Positions 1 through 9,895 of a stretch of 64,000 nt of DNA are shown piece after piece. Under the pieces are notes generated by a model. The model ran no database searches. It was given only the letters and a program-made list of their open reading frames with translations, and had not been told where the DNA came from. How positions within the stretch are numbered: the first letter of the stretch is position 1; each line of letters opens with the position of its first letter. Made by a program: the position numbers and the translations under genes. The DNA is from Phenylobacterium sp. (lineage in GTDB: Bacteria > Pseudomonadota > Alphaproteobacteria > Caulobacterales > Caulobacteraceae): the NCBI RefSeq assembly GCF_016124325.1, contig NZ_WGNY01000003.1, positions 62,001 to 126,000 on the forward strand. Direction: 5' to 3'.

Positions 1-1014
1 ACCCTGCGAACCATCCAAGACCTGGCCGACGCCGGCCTGGTCGCGCCCGCGCGCGCCGCCGGGCTGGAGGCCGTGGCCGCGCGCTACGCCGTGGCGATCA
101 CGCCGGCCCTGGCCGAGGCGATCGGCGACGCCGACGACCCGATCGGCCGCCAGTTCATCCCCACCGGCGACGAGCTGGTCCAGGCGCCGGAGGAGCGCGC
201 TGACCCGATCGGCGACGACGCCCACAGCCCGGTCGCCGGCGTCGTCCACCGCTATCCCGACCGGGTGCTGCTGAAGGCCAACCACGCCTGCGCGGTCTAC
301 TGCCGCTTCTGCTTCCGCCGCGAGATGGTCGGGCCGGACGGGGTGCGCCCGCTATCGGCCCGCGAGCTGGACGCGGCGATGGCCTACATCGCGGCCGATT
401 CGGCCATCTGGGAGGTGATCGTCACCGGGGGCGATCCCCTCATCCTCTCGCCGCGCCGCCTCGCCGACCTGATGGCGCGGCTCGCGCGGATCGAGCACGT
501 GAAGATCGTGCGCTTCCACACCCGCGTCCCGGCGGTCGACCCCGGGCGGGTGACGCCCGAGCTGGTCCGCGCCCTGAAGGCGCCCGGCAAGACCACCTGG
601 GTGGCGCTGCACGCCAACCACGCCGACGAGCTGACGCCAGCGGCGGCCGAAGCCTGCGCGCGCATCCTGGACGCCGGAATCCCCATGGTCAGCCAGACGG
701 TGCTGCTGAAGGGCGTCAACGACGACGCCGCGGCGCTGGAGGCCCTGATGCGGCGGTTCGTGGAGCTGCGCATCAAGCCCTACTACCTGCACCACCCCGA
801 CCTGGCGCCCGGCACGGCCCATTTCCGGTCGACCCTCGGCGAGGGCCAGGCGCTGATGCGGGACCTGCGCGGCCGCGTCTCGGGCCTCTGCCAGCCGACC
901 TATGTGCTCGACATCCCGGGCGGCCACGGCAAGGCGCCGGTGGGGCCGTGCCATGTGGCGGACGGGACGGTCGAGGACCCGTGGGGCGAGCGCCACGTCT
1001 ATCCGCCGGCCTGA
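1..1014 (+). CDS. KamA-family radical SAM aminomutase (lysine 2,3-aminomutase / EF-P lysine aminomutase type), 5' end outside window
   Basis: The frame is open from the first base, so the start lies just upstream; 337 residues are visible. The radical SAM cluster motif CAVYCRFCFRRE (CX3CX2C) is at visible residues 97-104, followed by a TGGDPL segment and the barrel expected of the KamA family. Members either interconvert alpha- and beta-lysine with PLP or, as EpmB, make beta-lysine for elongation factor P modification. Family length is roughly 340-350 residues, so little is missing. The sequence does not decide between free-lysine mutase and EpmB; an epmA or efp gene just outside the left edge would settle it. 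The GTG at 73 is in frame but would cut into conserved N-terminal helices, so it is not taken as the start. Confidence 0.85.
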   Translation, partial: TLRTIQDLADAGLVAPARAAGLEAVAARYAVAITPALAEAIGDADDPIGRQFIPTGDELVQAPEERADPIGDDAHSPVAGVVHRYPDRVLLKANHACAVYCRFCFRREMVGPDGVRPLSARELDAAMAYIAADSAIWEVIVTGGDPLILSPRRLADLMARLARIEHVKIVRFHTRVPAVDPGRVTPELVRALKAPGKTTWVALHANHADELTPAAAEACARILDAGIPMVSQTVLLKGVNDDAAALEALMRRFVELRIKPYYLHHPDLAPGTAHFRSTLGEGQALMRDLRGRVSGLCQPTYVLDIPGGHGKAPVGPCHVADGTVEDPWGERHVYPPA

Positions 1015-1034
1015 CCCGATCGCGCCCGCCCCGT

Positions 1035-1056
1035 GCATCCGGATCGTTCCGGATGC
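1035..1056. terminator. perfect 9-bp hairpin after the KamA-like gene
   Basis: GCATCCGGA and TCCGGATGC flank a TCGT loop 21 bases after the stop codon. There is no T-run, so termination is only a guess; it could equally be an RNA 3'-end stabiliser. Confidence 0.35.
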
Positions 1057-1231
1057 GTTGTAGAGCTTGGACGGGGTTCGCCCGCCGTGTGGCTGGAAAG
1101 CGACAGGCCGGGCCGTGATCGCGCCACACGCCGGTGGCCGGCTGGGGATGAGCCCGGCCGGCGTCGTCTAACCCGGCGTCGAACACGTAGATGCCTTCAA
1201 GGGCGCGGCGAACGCCGGCCGAGGGGAAAGG

Positions 1232-2749
1232 TTGAGCGAGCGTATGGGCAGTTTCGGCTTGCGGGCGCGCGTGGGGCGACGCCTGGTTCTCGCCGCGATC
1301 ACGCCCCTGGTTCTCGTCGTGTCGGCGCAGGCCCAGCAGCCGGCGGCCGCGCCGTCGGCGACGCCGCCATCCGCCAACGCCCCGGCGCTTCCCCTGCCGC
1401 CGCCCGCCGTCCCGCCGCTCACCGCCGAGCAGGCGCAGACGGCCCTGGCCGTCCTGCGCGCGGCCGACCAGCACGGCCTGCAGCCCGCCGCCTACCTGCC
1501 CAAGGGGCTCACCGAGGACGCGGCGCTCACGCCGGCCCAGATGGCGGCGCTGGCCGACGGCCTCGCCCGCTATGCCCATGACATCCATGTGGGGCGGCTC
1601 GCCCCGGCGCGGTTCCCTTCGCTCTGGGCCGTGCGGCCGGCGCCCTACGATCCGGCGCCCGACCTGGCCCGCGCCCTGCTGGAGGGCCGCCTCCAGGCCT
1701 GGCTCGACGGCCTGCCGCCGCAGTACGCCGGCTACTACGGGCTGAAGACCGGCCTCGCGCACTATCGCGACCTCGCCGCCGCCGGGGGCTGGGAGCCCAT
1801 CGCCTCGGGCCCGAAGCTGGATCTCGGCGTCACCGACCCGCGCGTCGTCGCCCTGCGCGCCCGGCTCGCGGTGGAGGACGCCGACGTCGCGGTGGAGGGC
1901 GAGGAGTTCGACGAGGCGCTTGAGGCCGCCGTCCAGCGCGCCCAGCGCCGGTATGGCCTGAAGCCCGACGGCGTGGTCGGCCCGGGCACGCTGCGCGAGC
2001 TGAACCAGCCGGTGGGCCAGCGCGTCCTGCAGATCATCGCCAACATGGAACGCTGGCGCTGGCTGCCGCCGACCATGCCCGCGACGCGCGTGCAGGTGAA
2101 CTCCGGGGCGGCGGTGGTCACCCTGTTCCAGGACGACAAGCCGGTGATGTCGATGAAGGCGGTGTCCGGGCGGCCGGGCGACGAGACGCCGATGCTGGCC
2201 TCGGCGATCCACTCCATCGTCATCAACCCGCCCTGGAACGTGCCGGTCGGCATCGCCCAACGCGAGCTGTGGCCGAAGGAGCGGGCCCATCCGGGCTACT
2301 TCGAACGCAACGGCTATCGGGTGATCCCGCTGGAAGGCGGCATGAGCCGCCTGCAGCAGGCGTCGGGCGACCACAGCGCGCTGGGCCGCTTCAAGTTCGA
2401 CTTCGACAACCCGTTCGCGGTCTATCTGCACGACACGCCGGCGAAGGGCGTGTTCGAGCTGTTCGAACGCCAGGCCAGCCATGGGTGCGTGCGCCTCGAG
2501 AAGCCCCGGGCGCTGGCCGAGGCCCTGCTGGCCGGCGACGCGACGTGGACGCCCGAGGCGATCGACGCCCAGCTGCAAACCGACAAGACCGTGCGCGTGG
2601 CCCTGCCGAAGGACGTGCCGGTGTTCATCCTCTACTGGACCGCCTTCGCCGGGGTGGACGGGCAGATGCAGTTCCGATCGGATCCCTATGGCTGGGATCA
2701 CGACCTCCTGGTGCGCGTCGGCGTGCTGGGCCAGGGCGGCAAGGCATGA
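1232..2749 (+). CDS. L,D-transpeptidase (YcbB/LdtD type) with peptidoglycan-binding domain
   Basis: Periplasmic enzyme expected to form 3-3 crosslinks in peptidoglycan or attach proteins to it. Residues 5-35 form a signal peptide ending near AQAQQ. A helical scaffold covers about 60-200, a peptidoglycan-binding repeat with LKPDGVVGPGTL lies at about 235-260, and the YkuD catalytic domain covers about 285-440. Its signature SHGCVRLE places the nucleophile at Cys419, counting from the TTG. The length of 505 residues fits the YcbB class rather than short YkuD enzymes. Start: GAGGGG sits 5 bases before TTG 1232, but ATG 1244 in the same frame gives a cleaner signal peptide; both are possible. The next gene (2763) follows by 13 bases, suggesting co-transcription. 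Confidence 0.9.
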   Translation: MSERMGSFGLRARVGRRLVLAAITPLVLVVSAQAQQPAAAPSATPPSANAPALPLPPPAVPPLTAEQAQTALAVLRAADQHGLQPAAYLPKGLTEDAALTPAQMAALADGLARYAHDIHVGRLAPARFPSLWAVRPAPYDPAPDLARALLEGRLQAWLDGLPPQYAGYYGLKTGLAHYRDLAAAGGWEPIASGPKLDLGVTDPRVVALRARLAVEDADVAVEGEEFDEALEAAVQRAQRRYGLKPDGVVGPGTLRELNQPVGQRVLQIIANMERWRWLPPTMPATRVQVNSGAAVVTLFQDDKPVMSMKAVSGRPGDETPMLASAIHSIVINPPWNVPVGIAQRELWPKERAHPGYFERNGYRVIPLEGGMSRLQQASGDHSALGRFKFDFDNPFAVYLHDTPAKGVFELFERQASHGCVRLEKPRALAEALLAGDATWTPEAIDAQLQTDKTVRVALPKDVPVFILYWTAFAGVDGQMQFRSDPYGWDHDLLVRVGVLGQGGKA

Positions 2750-2762
2750 AGGGGTTTTTCCA

Positions 2763-3053
2763 ATGTTGAGGACCGTGCTGTGGATCGCGGCGGCCTGCGC
2801 GGCGGTGCTGGTGGCCCTCGGGGTCAGCCGGAGCCTGCACTTCGATCAGGCGACTCCCGCCCAGGCTCCCGCGCAGAAGGAAGCCCCGCCGAAGCCGGAC
2901 GAGAAGGTCGCCGCGGCCGCGCCGGCGGCCGCGCCGCAACCCAAGGCCCAGCCCAAGACGCCGCCGACGCCGGAGGAGCTGCAGATCCAGGAGGACGCCG
3001 CGGCCACCGGCATGACCACGCCGGTCCAGAGCGATCCCGAGAGGAAGGACTGA
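2763..3053 (+). CDS. small membrane-anchored Pro/Ala-rich protein, function unknown
   Basis: A 96-residue product starting at ATG 2763, with AAGGGG about 8 bases upstream. Residues 2-20 form one hydrophobic segment with few charges (signal anchor). Residues 28-75 are low-complexity Pro, Ala, Lys and Gln, typical of a disordered periplasmic linker. The tail is acidic and mixed. It lies 13 bases after the L,D-transpeptidase gene on the same strand and probably shares its transcript, which hints at an envelope role. No known domain is recognised. Confidence 0.6.
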   Translation: MLRTVLWIAAACAAVLVALGVSRSLHFDQATPAQAPAQKEAPPKPDEKVAAAAPAAAPQPKAQPKTPPTPEELQIQEDAAATGMTTPVQSDPERKD

Positions 3054-3141
3054 GCCGGCGCCCTGCGCCCCAGGGTCGCGCGGGCTGTCATATTCGGTTA
3101 GGCCGGACGTTCGGAGTCACCACCGGAGCCCGCCTGCCGAC

Positions 3142-4932
<1,791 letters not shown>

Positions 4933-4942
4933 GTCTGGAAGC

Positions 4943-5497
4943 TTACGCGCCGCGCCACTGGCGGACGCGGCCGGTGTCCACGTGGACGAAGTTGGAGCGC
5001 GGGTAGAAGCCCACGCCGCCAGCGCCGACGGCCAGGGCCGCGTCGCGCAGCCGGGCCAGGTCGACGCCCTCGACGCGGACGTCGACAGCCTTGCCCAGCG
5101 TGTGCTGGCTGTGCTCGGCCACGCCCTTCGACCGGGCGTGCAGCATCGCGTTCGTCGCCGGCGAGCGGTAGCCGGAGATGATCTGGAACGGCCGGCGGGT
5201 CTCCAGCCGCGAGCCGATGGCGTGCAGGGCGTCGAAGAGGCCGGGATCGATGAAGTGCTCGGCGCCGTTGCGCCAGTCGCGCATCACCCGCTTCGCCTCG
5301 GCCAGGGCGTCGGGGATGTAGGATCCGTTGGCGTAGTAGACCTCGTTGAACGCGTCGCCCGTGTGGAGGTTGTGCAGCACCGCGCGGCGCGGCTCCCAGA
5401 CATCCAGGCGGCTGGCCCAGGCCGGGGCGGCGATGGCGGAGACGCCGGCGGCGGCCCCGAGAGCGAGCAAATCTCTGCGGCGGACTGGTTTGGGCAA
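4943..5497 (-). CDS. Tat-exported DUF882 / YcbK-like murein peptidase (M15-type)
   Basis: A 184-residue protein of the DUF882 (Peptidase_M15_2) family, related to YcbK/MepK, metal-dependent peptidases acting on peptidoglycan crosslinks. The N-terminus carries PVRRRDLLALGAAAG, a twin-arginine signal. Probable zinc ligands are in SQHTLGKAVDVRV and FVHVDTG, and the ISGYRSPATNA segment is also typical. Start: TTG at 5497 is chosen because GGAGG stands exactly 6 bases upstream. The longer frame back to 5617 would start inside a repeat element and place 40 unrelated residues before the Tat signal. It is convergent with ggt, 10 bases away. Together with the L,D-transpeptidase at 1.2 kb it suggests a cell-wall theme. 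Confidence 0.88.
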   Translation of the reverse strand: MPKPVRRRDLLALGAAAGVSAIAAPAWASRLDVWEPRRAVLHNLHTGDAFNEVYYANGSYIPDALAEAKRVMRDWRNGAEHFIDPGLFDALHAIGSRLETRRPFQIISGYRSPATNAMLHARSKGVAEHSQHTLGKAVDVRVEGVDLARLRDAALAVGAGGVGFYPRSNFVHVDTGRVRQWRGA

Positions 5498-5597
5498 GGG
5501 GCGCCTCCGAGCCGTCGTTGGGTGGCGCCAGATTGAGGGTCGAACGGTTAACGTCAACCCTACGTCTTGCGGCTGCGACAGGCGGTCGCCCCCAGGG

Positions 5598-5831
5598 CTA
5601 GAGCCTTCCCGGATCAAGTGGGATCACTCGATCCGGACGAGAAGGCTCGATCTTCAAGAGTGCAGAGCCCGTCCGGGCGGGTGAACCGGTAGCCACTTCA
5701 CCCTGGCGGGCTCTAGAGCCTTTCCCGTTCAAATGGAACCATTTGAACGGGACAAAAAGGCTCGATCTTCAAGAGTGTAGAGCCCGTCCGGGCGGGTGAA
5801 CCGGTTCCCACTTCACCCTGACGGGCTCTAG
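5598..5831. repeat. composite palindromic repeat element, modules A-B-C-B
   Basis: The 420-base gap between the DUF882 gene and the MHS transporter is largely filled by four hairpin modules. Module A is 5601-5648 (GAGCCTT...AAGGCTC), B 5665-5713 (GAGCCCGTC...GCGGGCTC), C 5716-5763 (GAGCCTTT...AAAGGCTC with inner CCCGTTCAAATGG arms), and B again 5780-5828. The A-B and C-B pairs are joined by the same 16-base linker containing GATCTTCAAGAGTG. The whole is bounded by CTAG at 5598 and 5828. Modules A and B recur in reverse order at 49.0 kb. There are no coding genes inside. Confidence 0.85.
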
Positions 5832-5918
5832 CGGCGCCCAGGCCTTGCGCTCGGCGCCTTTCGCCCGGACAGTCGCGCCCGACCGGGCCCGGGACGAGGC
5901 CGGCGCGGGGAGAACGTC

Positions 5919-7217
5919 ATGGCGGAGACGGCGGAGCGCCGGGGCCTGGGCAAGGTGATCGGCGCCAGCATGATCGGCACCACCATCGAGTGGTACGACT
6001 TCTTCCTCTATGGCACCGCCGCGGCGCTGGTGTTCAACAAGCTGTTCTTTCCCCAGGCCGACCCGCTGACGGGGTCGCTGCTGGCGTTCGCGACCTATGC
6101 GTTGGGGTTCGCCGCCCGGCCGCTGGGCGGGCTGGTGTTCGGCCATTTCGGCGACCGGATCGGGCGCAAGCGGCTCCTGATGCTCAGCCTGATGCTGATG
6201 GGCGGGGCGACCGTCCTGATCGGCTGCCTGCCCACCTACGCCCAGATCGGCGCGGCCGCGCCGCTGCTGCTGATCCTCCTGCGGCTGGTCCAGGGCTTCG
6301 CCGTGGGCGGCGAATGGGGCGGGGCCGTGCTGATCGTGGCCGAGCACGGCGACGCGGCGCGACGCGGGTTCTGGACGAGCTGGCCCCAGGCCGGCGTGGC
6401 GGCCGGCAATCTCATCTCGGCGGCGATCCTGGCGATCATGGCGGCCGTGCAGAGCGACGCCGATTTCCTGGCCTGGGGCTGGCGCATCCCGTTCCTGCTG
6501 TCGGTGGTGCTGATCGGCGTCGGCTGGTGGGTGCGCTCCACCGTGGCCGAGAGCCCGCTGTTCCTGGAGGCGCGCGCCGAGGCGGCCGCCAGCGCCCCCG
6601 TCGTCGAGGCGATCCGCACGCGGCCGAAGGCGCTGCTCACCGGCGCCGGCCTCAGGGTGGCGGAGAACATCTGCTATTACGTGGTCACCACCTTCGCGAT
6701 CACCTACGTCGTCGAGGTGGCGGGCCTGCCGCGCCGGCTGGCGCTCAACGCCATCCTCATCGCCTCGGCCGTGCAGTTCGCCGCCATCCCGCTGTTCGCC
6801 ATGCTGTCGGACCGGATCGGGCGCCGGCCCGTCTACGCCATCGGCGCGGCGGGCACGGGCCTGTGGGCCTTCGCCTTCTTCCGCCTGCTGGATTCGGGAT
6901 CAACGGTCTGGGTGACCGTGGCGATCATCGGTGGCCTGATCTTCCACGCGGCCATGTACGGCCCGCAGGCGGCGTTCCTCGCCGAGATGTTCCCCACCCG
7001 CATCCGCTATTCGGCCGTGTCGCTGAGCTACCAGCTCACCTCGATCGTCGCGGGTTCGCTCGCCCCGATCATCGCCATCGCGCTGCTGCAGGCGACGCAT
7101 TCGTCGATCTGGATCTCGGTCTATGTGGGGGTCGCCGGGGCGATCAGCTTCGTTTCGGCGCTCCTGGCCCGCGAGACCCGCGGCAAGTCCTTCGCCGAGA
7201 TCGACGCCGAGGCGTGA
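5919..7217 (+). CDS. MFS transporter, metabolite:H+ symporter (MHS) family
   Basis: A 432-residue, 12-helix inner-membrane permease. TIEWYDFFLYGTAAALVF at residues 21-38 and the loop motif GHFGDRIGRKRLL are hallmarks of the MHS group, which includes ShiA, ProP, KgtP and citrate carriers. Proton-coupled uptake of a small organic acid or osmolyte is expected, but the substrate cannot be read from sequence. The second conserved loop SDRIGRRPVYA appears near residue 300. The start ATG 5919 follows GGGGAGAACGTC. The only upstream material is the repeat element, so its promoter must lie within or just after that element. Confidence 0.88.
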   Translation: MAETAERRGLGKVIGASMIGTTIEWYDFFLYGTAAALVFNKLFFPQADPLTGSLLAFATYALGFAARPLGGLVFGHFGDRIGRKRLLMLSLMLMGGATVLIGCLPTYAQIGAAAPLLLILLRLVQGFAVGGEWGGAVLIVAEHGDAARRGFWTSWPQAGVAAGNLISAAILAIMAAVQSDADFLAWGWRIPFLLSVVLIGVGWWVRSTVAESPLFLEARAEAAASAPVVEAIRTRPKALLTGAGLRVAENICYYVVTTFAITYVVEVAGLPRRLALNAILIASAVQFAAIPLFAMLSDRIGRRPVYAIGAAGTGLWAFAFFRLLDSGSTVWVTVAIIGGLIFHAAMYGPQAAFLAEMFPTRIRYSAVSLSYQLTSIVAGSLAPIIAIALLQATHSSIWISVYVGVAGAISFVSALLARETRGKSFAEIDAEA

Positions 7218-7236
7218 ACCCCGGCGCCGGCCATCG

Positions 7237-7419
7237 TCAGTTCTTCAGGGCGTCGCGGGCGGCGTCCTTGAGGTCGCCCACGCCCTTCTGGACCTTGCCC
7301 TTCGCGCGGTCGGCCTTGCCTTCGGCTTCGAGACGCTCGTTGTCGGTGGCCTTGCCCGCGGCTTCCTTGACCTGGCCCTTCAGGTCCTTGGCGGTTCCTT
7401 CGATCTGGTCCTTGTGCAT
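7237..7419 (-). CDS. CsbD family stress protein
   Basis: A 60-residue hydrophilic, highly charged protein with the CsbD pattern MHKDQIEGTAKDLKGQVKEA followed by a second KADRAKGKVQKG repeat. Members are abundant general-stress proteins of unclear biochemical role. The gene is convergent with the MHS transporter, 20 bases away. AGGATAAGCGGG precedes the ATG. A candidate EcfG/SigT promoter lies 45-70 bases upstream, in keeping with general stress control in alphaproteobacteria. Confidence 0.92.
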   Translation of the reverse strand: MHKDQIEGTAKDLKGQVKEAAGKATDNERLEAEGKADRAKGKVQKGVGDLKDAARDALKN

Positions 7420-7463
7420 CCCGCTTATCCTTTCGTTGCGCCCGCGAGGGCTGTTGAGAGGAT

Positions 7464-7488
7464 TACGCGGCAGCCCGATGGGAGTTCC
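7464..7488 (-). promoter_or_regulatory. candidate EcfG (SigT) general-stress promoter of csbD
   Basis: On the minus strand GGAAC (7484-7488) and CGTA (7464-7467) are separated by 16 bases. The known alphaproteobacterial general-stress consensus is GGAAC-N16/17-CGTT. Three of four bases of the -10 match. Its position upstream of a CsbD gene supports the reading. Confidence 0.5.
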
Positions 7489-7564
7489 CCCAAATGCGGA
7501 TGACGGTCACAAACGTCGTCTAGGGGGTGTGGCCGATCGGCGCGCAGTCCTGAAGGGAGAAGCC

Positions 7565-8674
7565 ATGACGCATCAAAGGTCCGGCGTGGCGCGGACGGTT
7601 CTCGGACTGGCGGCGGCGCTGGCCGTCGCGCTGGCGGGCGCCGGGCGAGCGGATGCAGCCGAGGGCGACCGCCGCCTGGTGCTGGTGACGCTCGACGGCC
7701 TGAGCTGGACCGATGTGTTCCGCGGCGCCGATCCCGAGCGGGCGGCCGACCCGGCCTTCGTGACCGAGCGCAAGGCCATCGCCGACCAGTTCCTGGCCCC
7801 GGCCGACCGGGCGCAGGCGCTGATGCCCTTCCTGCACGGCGTGATGGCGCGCCAGGGCGTGCTGATCGGCGACCGCGACCATGGCTCGTGCGTCGCCGTC
7901 GCCAACGACAAGTGGTTCTCCTACCCCGGCTACAACGAGATCCTCACCGGGCGGCCCGATCCGGCCATCACGTCGAACGAGCACGGGCCGAACGCCAACG
8001 TCACCTTCCTGGAGTGGCTGAACCGGCGGCCGGCGTTCAAGGGGCGGGTGGAGGCGGTGGCCTCGTGGGACGCCTTCAACGACATCCTCAACGCCAGGCG
8101 CAGCGGCCTGCCGGTCAACGCCGGCTGGGACGGCGGCGAGGCGCAGGCGCCCGACGACCCGATCGCCAAGCTGCAGGCCGACGCCCCGCGCATCTGGCTG
8201 AGCGCGCGGCTGGACGGCTTCACCCAGGCCTGGGCGATGGAGGCTCTGCATGAGCGCAAGCCCGAGGTGCTGTTCGTCGCCTTCGACGAGACCGACGACT
8301 TCGCCCACGACGGCCACTACGACCAGGTGCTGTGGGCGGCCCACCGCGCCGACGGCTTCCTGGCGCGCATCTGGGCGGCGCTGCAGACCGACCCCGCCTA
8401 CGCCGGGCGCACCGACCTGATCGTCACCACCGACCACGGCCGCGGCACGGTGGGCAAGGCGGGGTGGCGCGGCCACGGCAAGCCGATCTACGTGGGCTCG
8501 GACGCCACCTGGATCGCCGCCATCGGCCCCGACGTGAAGCCGGGCGCCAGGCCCGCGGGCGACTGCGCCACCTCGGGCCAGATCGCCGCCACGGCGCTCA
8601 CGGCGCTCGGCCTCGACTGGAAGGCGTTCGACCCGGCCGCCGCGCCGCCGCTGGATATACTGAAGGGGAAGTGA
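7565..8674 (+). CDS. secreted alkaline-phosphatase-superfamily phosphodiesterase/sulfatase-like protein
   Basis: A 369-residue protein with a signal peptide (about 1-34, ending in GRADAA). The fold markers of the alkaline phosphatase / type I phosphodiesterase superfamily are present in order: LVTLDGLSWTDVF (first metal Asp and possible nucleophile region, about residue 44), FDETDDFAHDGHYD (metal Asp and His, about 240) and VTTDHGRG (Asp-His pair, about 287). A phosphate- or sulfate-ester hydrolase in the periplasm is inferred; the substrate is unknown. The start ATG 7565 has GAAGGGAGAAG just upstream. The much longer open frame to the left is a false extension through the transporter gene. 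Confidence 0.75.
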   Translation: MTHQRSGVARTVLGLAAALAVALAGAGRADAAEGDRRLVLVTLDGLSWTDVFRGADPERAADPAFVTERKAIADQFLAPADRAQALMPFLHGVMARQGVLIGDRDHGSCVAVANDKWFSYPGYNEILTGRPDPAITSNEHGPNANVTFLEWLNRRPAFKGRVEAVASWDAFNDILNARRSGLPVNAGWDGGEAQAPDDPIAKLQADAPRIWLSARLDGFTQAWAMEALHERKPEVLFVAFDETDDFAHDGHYDQVLWAAHRADGFLARIWAALQTDPAYAGRTDLIVTTDHGRGTVGKAGWRGHGKPIYVGSDATWIAAIGPDVKPGARPAGDCATSGQIAATALTALGLDWKAFDPAAAPPLDILKGK

Positions 8675-8685
8675 GGCTCGTCCTG

Positions 8686-8802
8686 CCCCCTAGGGGGAGA
8701 TGGTCCGAAGGACCGGAGGGGGGGCGCTCAGAAGGCTCGGCCGGCGCGTTCTGAGCGGGACCCCCCTCAGTCGCTCTGCGACAGCTCCCCCAGAGGGGGA
8801 GC
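8686..8802. repeat. GC-rich palindromic intergenic repeat, probable bidirectional terminator
   Basis: Between two convergent genes lie CCCCC-TA-GGGGG (8686-8697), a short TGGTCC-gaa-GGACC-type hairpin, an inverted GCTCAGAA / TTCTGAGC pair, and a perfect 8-bp stem GCTCCCCC / GGGGGAGC with a 3-base loop (8784-8802). This resembles the repeat pair at 27.7-28.0 kb, which shares a CTGCCCCCT...TGGTCC layout. Confidence 0.6.
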
Positions 8803-8811
8803 ATCTGTGGG

Positions 8812-9405
8812 TCAGGCCGCCGCCTTCGCCGTGCGGTCCAGCAGGGCCTGGAACGCAGCGCGGGCGGTGCGTGCGGCGTCGGTGTCGCCCATCATCCGGC
8901 GCGCGTCCGAATGGCCGAAGATGAAGCTCTTCATCTGGAAATAGGCCGCCTGGGCTTCGGCCTTCGCCAGCGGCGGGTCGCGCAGGGCCTGGAACTCGGC
9001 CAGCACCGCGTCGCGGAAGGTCCCCAGGCGCGCGCGCAGCAGGTCGCGCACCGGGCCGGGCTGGTCGTCGAACTCGATCGAGAGCTGGTTCACCGGGCAG
9101 CCGCTGTCGGCCCACTCGTTCTCGCCCCAGCGCAGCCAGTTGTCGAAGATCGCCTCCAGGCGCGGCCGACCGGGCGGCAGCGCCTGGGCCGGCGTGCGCA
9201 CGAAGTCGCGGAACCGGTCCAGCACCGCCTCGACGACAGCGATGTGCATGTCGTCCTTCGAGGTGAAATGCTTGAAGAGCCCGCTCTTCGACAGGCCCAC
9301 ATCCTCGGCCACGTCGTTCAGGCTGACGGCGGCCAGGCCCCGGATCGCGGCCTGGCGGGCGGCGGCCTCGATGATCCGCGCCCGCGTCGCGTCACCCTTG
9401 CGCAA
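8812..9405 (-). CDS. TetR/AcrR family transcriptional regulator
   Basis: A 197-residue repressor-type protein. The N-terminal helix-turn-helix spans about residues 8-55 (RARIIEAAARQ... SLNDVAEDVGLSKSGLFKHF). The C-terminal all-helical ligand domain is not close enough to a known member to name an inducer. Start: TTG at 9405, with GGAGGG 6 bases upstream. It is divergent from the small secreted protein at 9502. The 96-base gap holds a direct repeat and a palindrome that are good operator candidates, so autoregulation and control of the neighbour are inferred. Confidence 0.9.
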   Translation of the reverse strand: MRKGDATRARIIEAAARQAAIRGLAAVSLNDVAEDVGLSKSGLFKHFTSKDDMHIAVVEAVLDRFRDFVRTPAQALPPGRPRLEAIFDNWLRWGENEWADSGCPVNQLSIEFDDQPGPVRDLLRARLGTFRDAVLAEFQALRDPPLAKAEAQAAYFQMKSFIFGHSDARRMMGDTDAARTARAAFQALLDRTAKAAA

Positions 9406-9434
9406 AGACGGCCCTCCTCACGCTTGACGAAAGT

Positions 9435-9481
9435 GACCGATCGTGCTCTTTCGCTGAATTAGCGACCGGTCGTGCTCTTTC
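9435..9481. promoter_or_regulatory. paired operator candidates for the divergent TetR regulator
   Basis: Two 18-base direct repeats, GACCGATCGTGCTCTTTC (9435-9452) and GACCGGTCGTGCTCTTTC (9464-9481), differ at one position and start 29 bases apart. The second contains the perfect palindrome CGACCGGTCG (9463-9472), the sort of centre TetR dimers bind. Confidence 0.55.
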
Positions 9482-9501
9482 CTTATCGAAGGATCACGAA
9501 A

Positions 9502-9849
9502 ATGCAAATTTCAAAGTGGCTGGGGGCGGGCGCCGCGATGGCGGTGTTCGTCTCGGGGGCGGCGTTGGCCCAAACCGCCGGCTATCGCGGCGAGGCCACC
9601 CTGGCGACGCCGGGCGCGGCCCCGCGCGAGGCGGTGATCGCCGGCGTCACCTGGCGGTGCGACGGCGACGAATGCGCCGGCTCGGCGGTCCGCAAGGGCA
9701 ACCTCGACGGGCTGGTGCGCGAGTGCCGCAAGGTGGCGGCCGTTGTCGGCCCGATCTCCCGCTACAAATCCGGCCCCCGCGAGCTCAGCGACAGCCAGCT
9801 GCGCGCCTGCAACCGCGGCGCCCAGCGCATGCAGACCGCCGGCAACTGA
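9502..9849 (+). CDS. small secreted cysteine-containing protein, function unknown
   Basis: A 115-residue product from ATG 9502 (AAGGA 10 bases upstream). Residues 1-24 are a clear signal peptide ending in ALAQ. The mature part has the segment TWRCDGDECAGSAV and two further cysteines in VRECRKV and LRACNRG, so two disulfides are possible in the periplasm. It looks like a conserved small family, but I cannot name it. It is transcribed divergently from the TetR gene across shared operator repeats, so it is the likely regulated target. Confidence 0.75.
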   Translation: MQISKWLGAGAAMAVFVSGAALAQTAGYRGEATLATPGAAPREAVIAGVTWRCDGDECAGSAVRKGNLDGLVRECRKVAAVVGPISRYKSGPRELSDSQLRACNRGAQRMQTAGN

Positions 9850-9895
9850 CCTCCCCTCGGTACGGCTCCGCGACTCGGCCGGCCAAGGGACAACT

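Noticed and set aside
4943..5617. Upstream start at 5617 for the DUF882/YcbK-like gene
   Set aside because: It begins inside the palindromic repeat, whereas TTG 5497 has GGAGG at ideal spacing and yields a canonical Tat signal.
5598..5831. Insertion sequence
   Set aside because: No transposase frame and no target-site duplication that I can identify; only hairpin modules.
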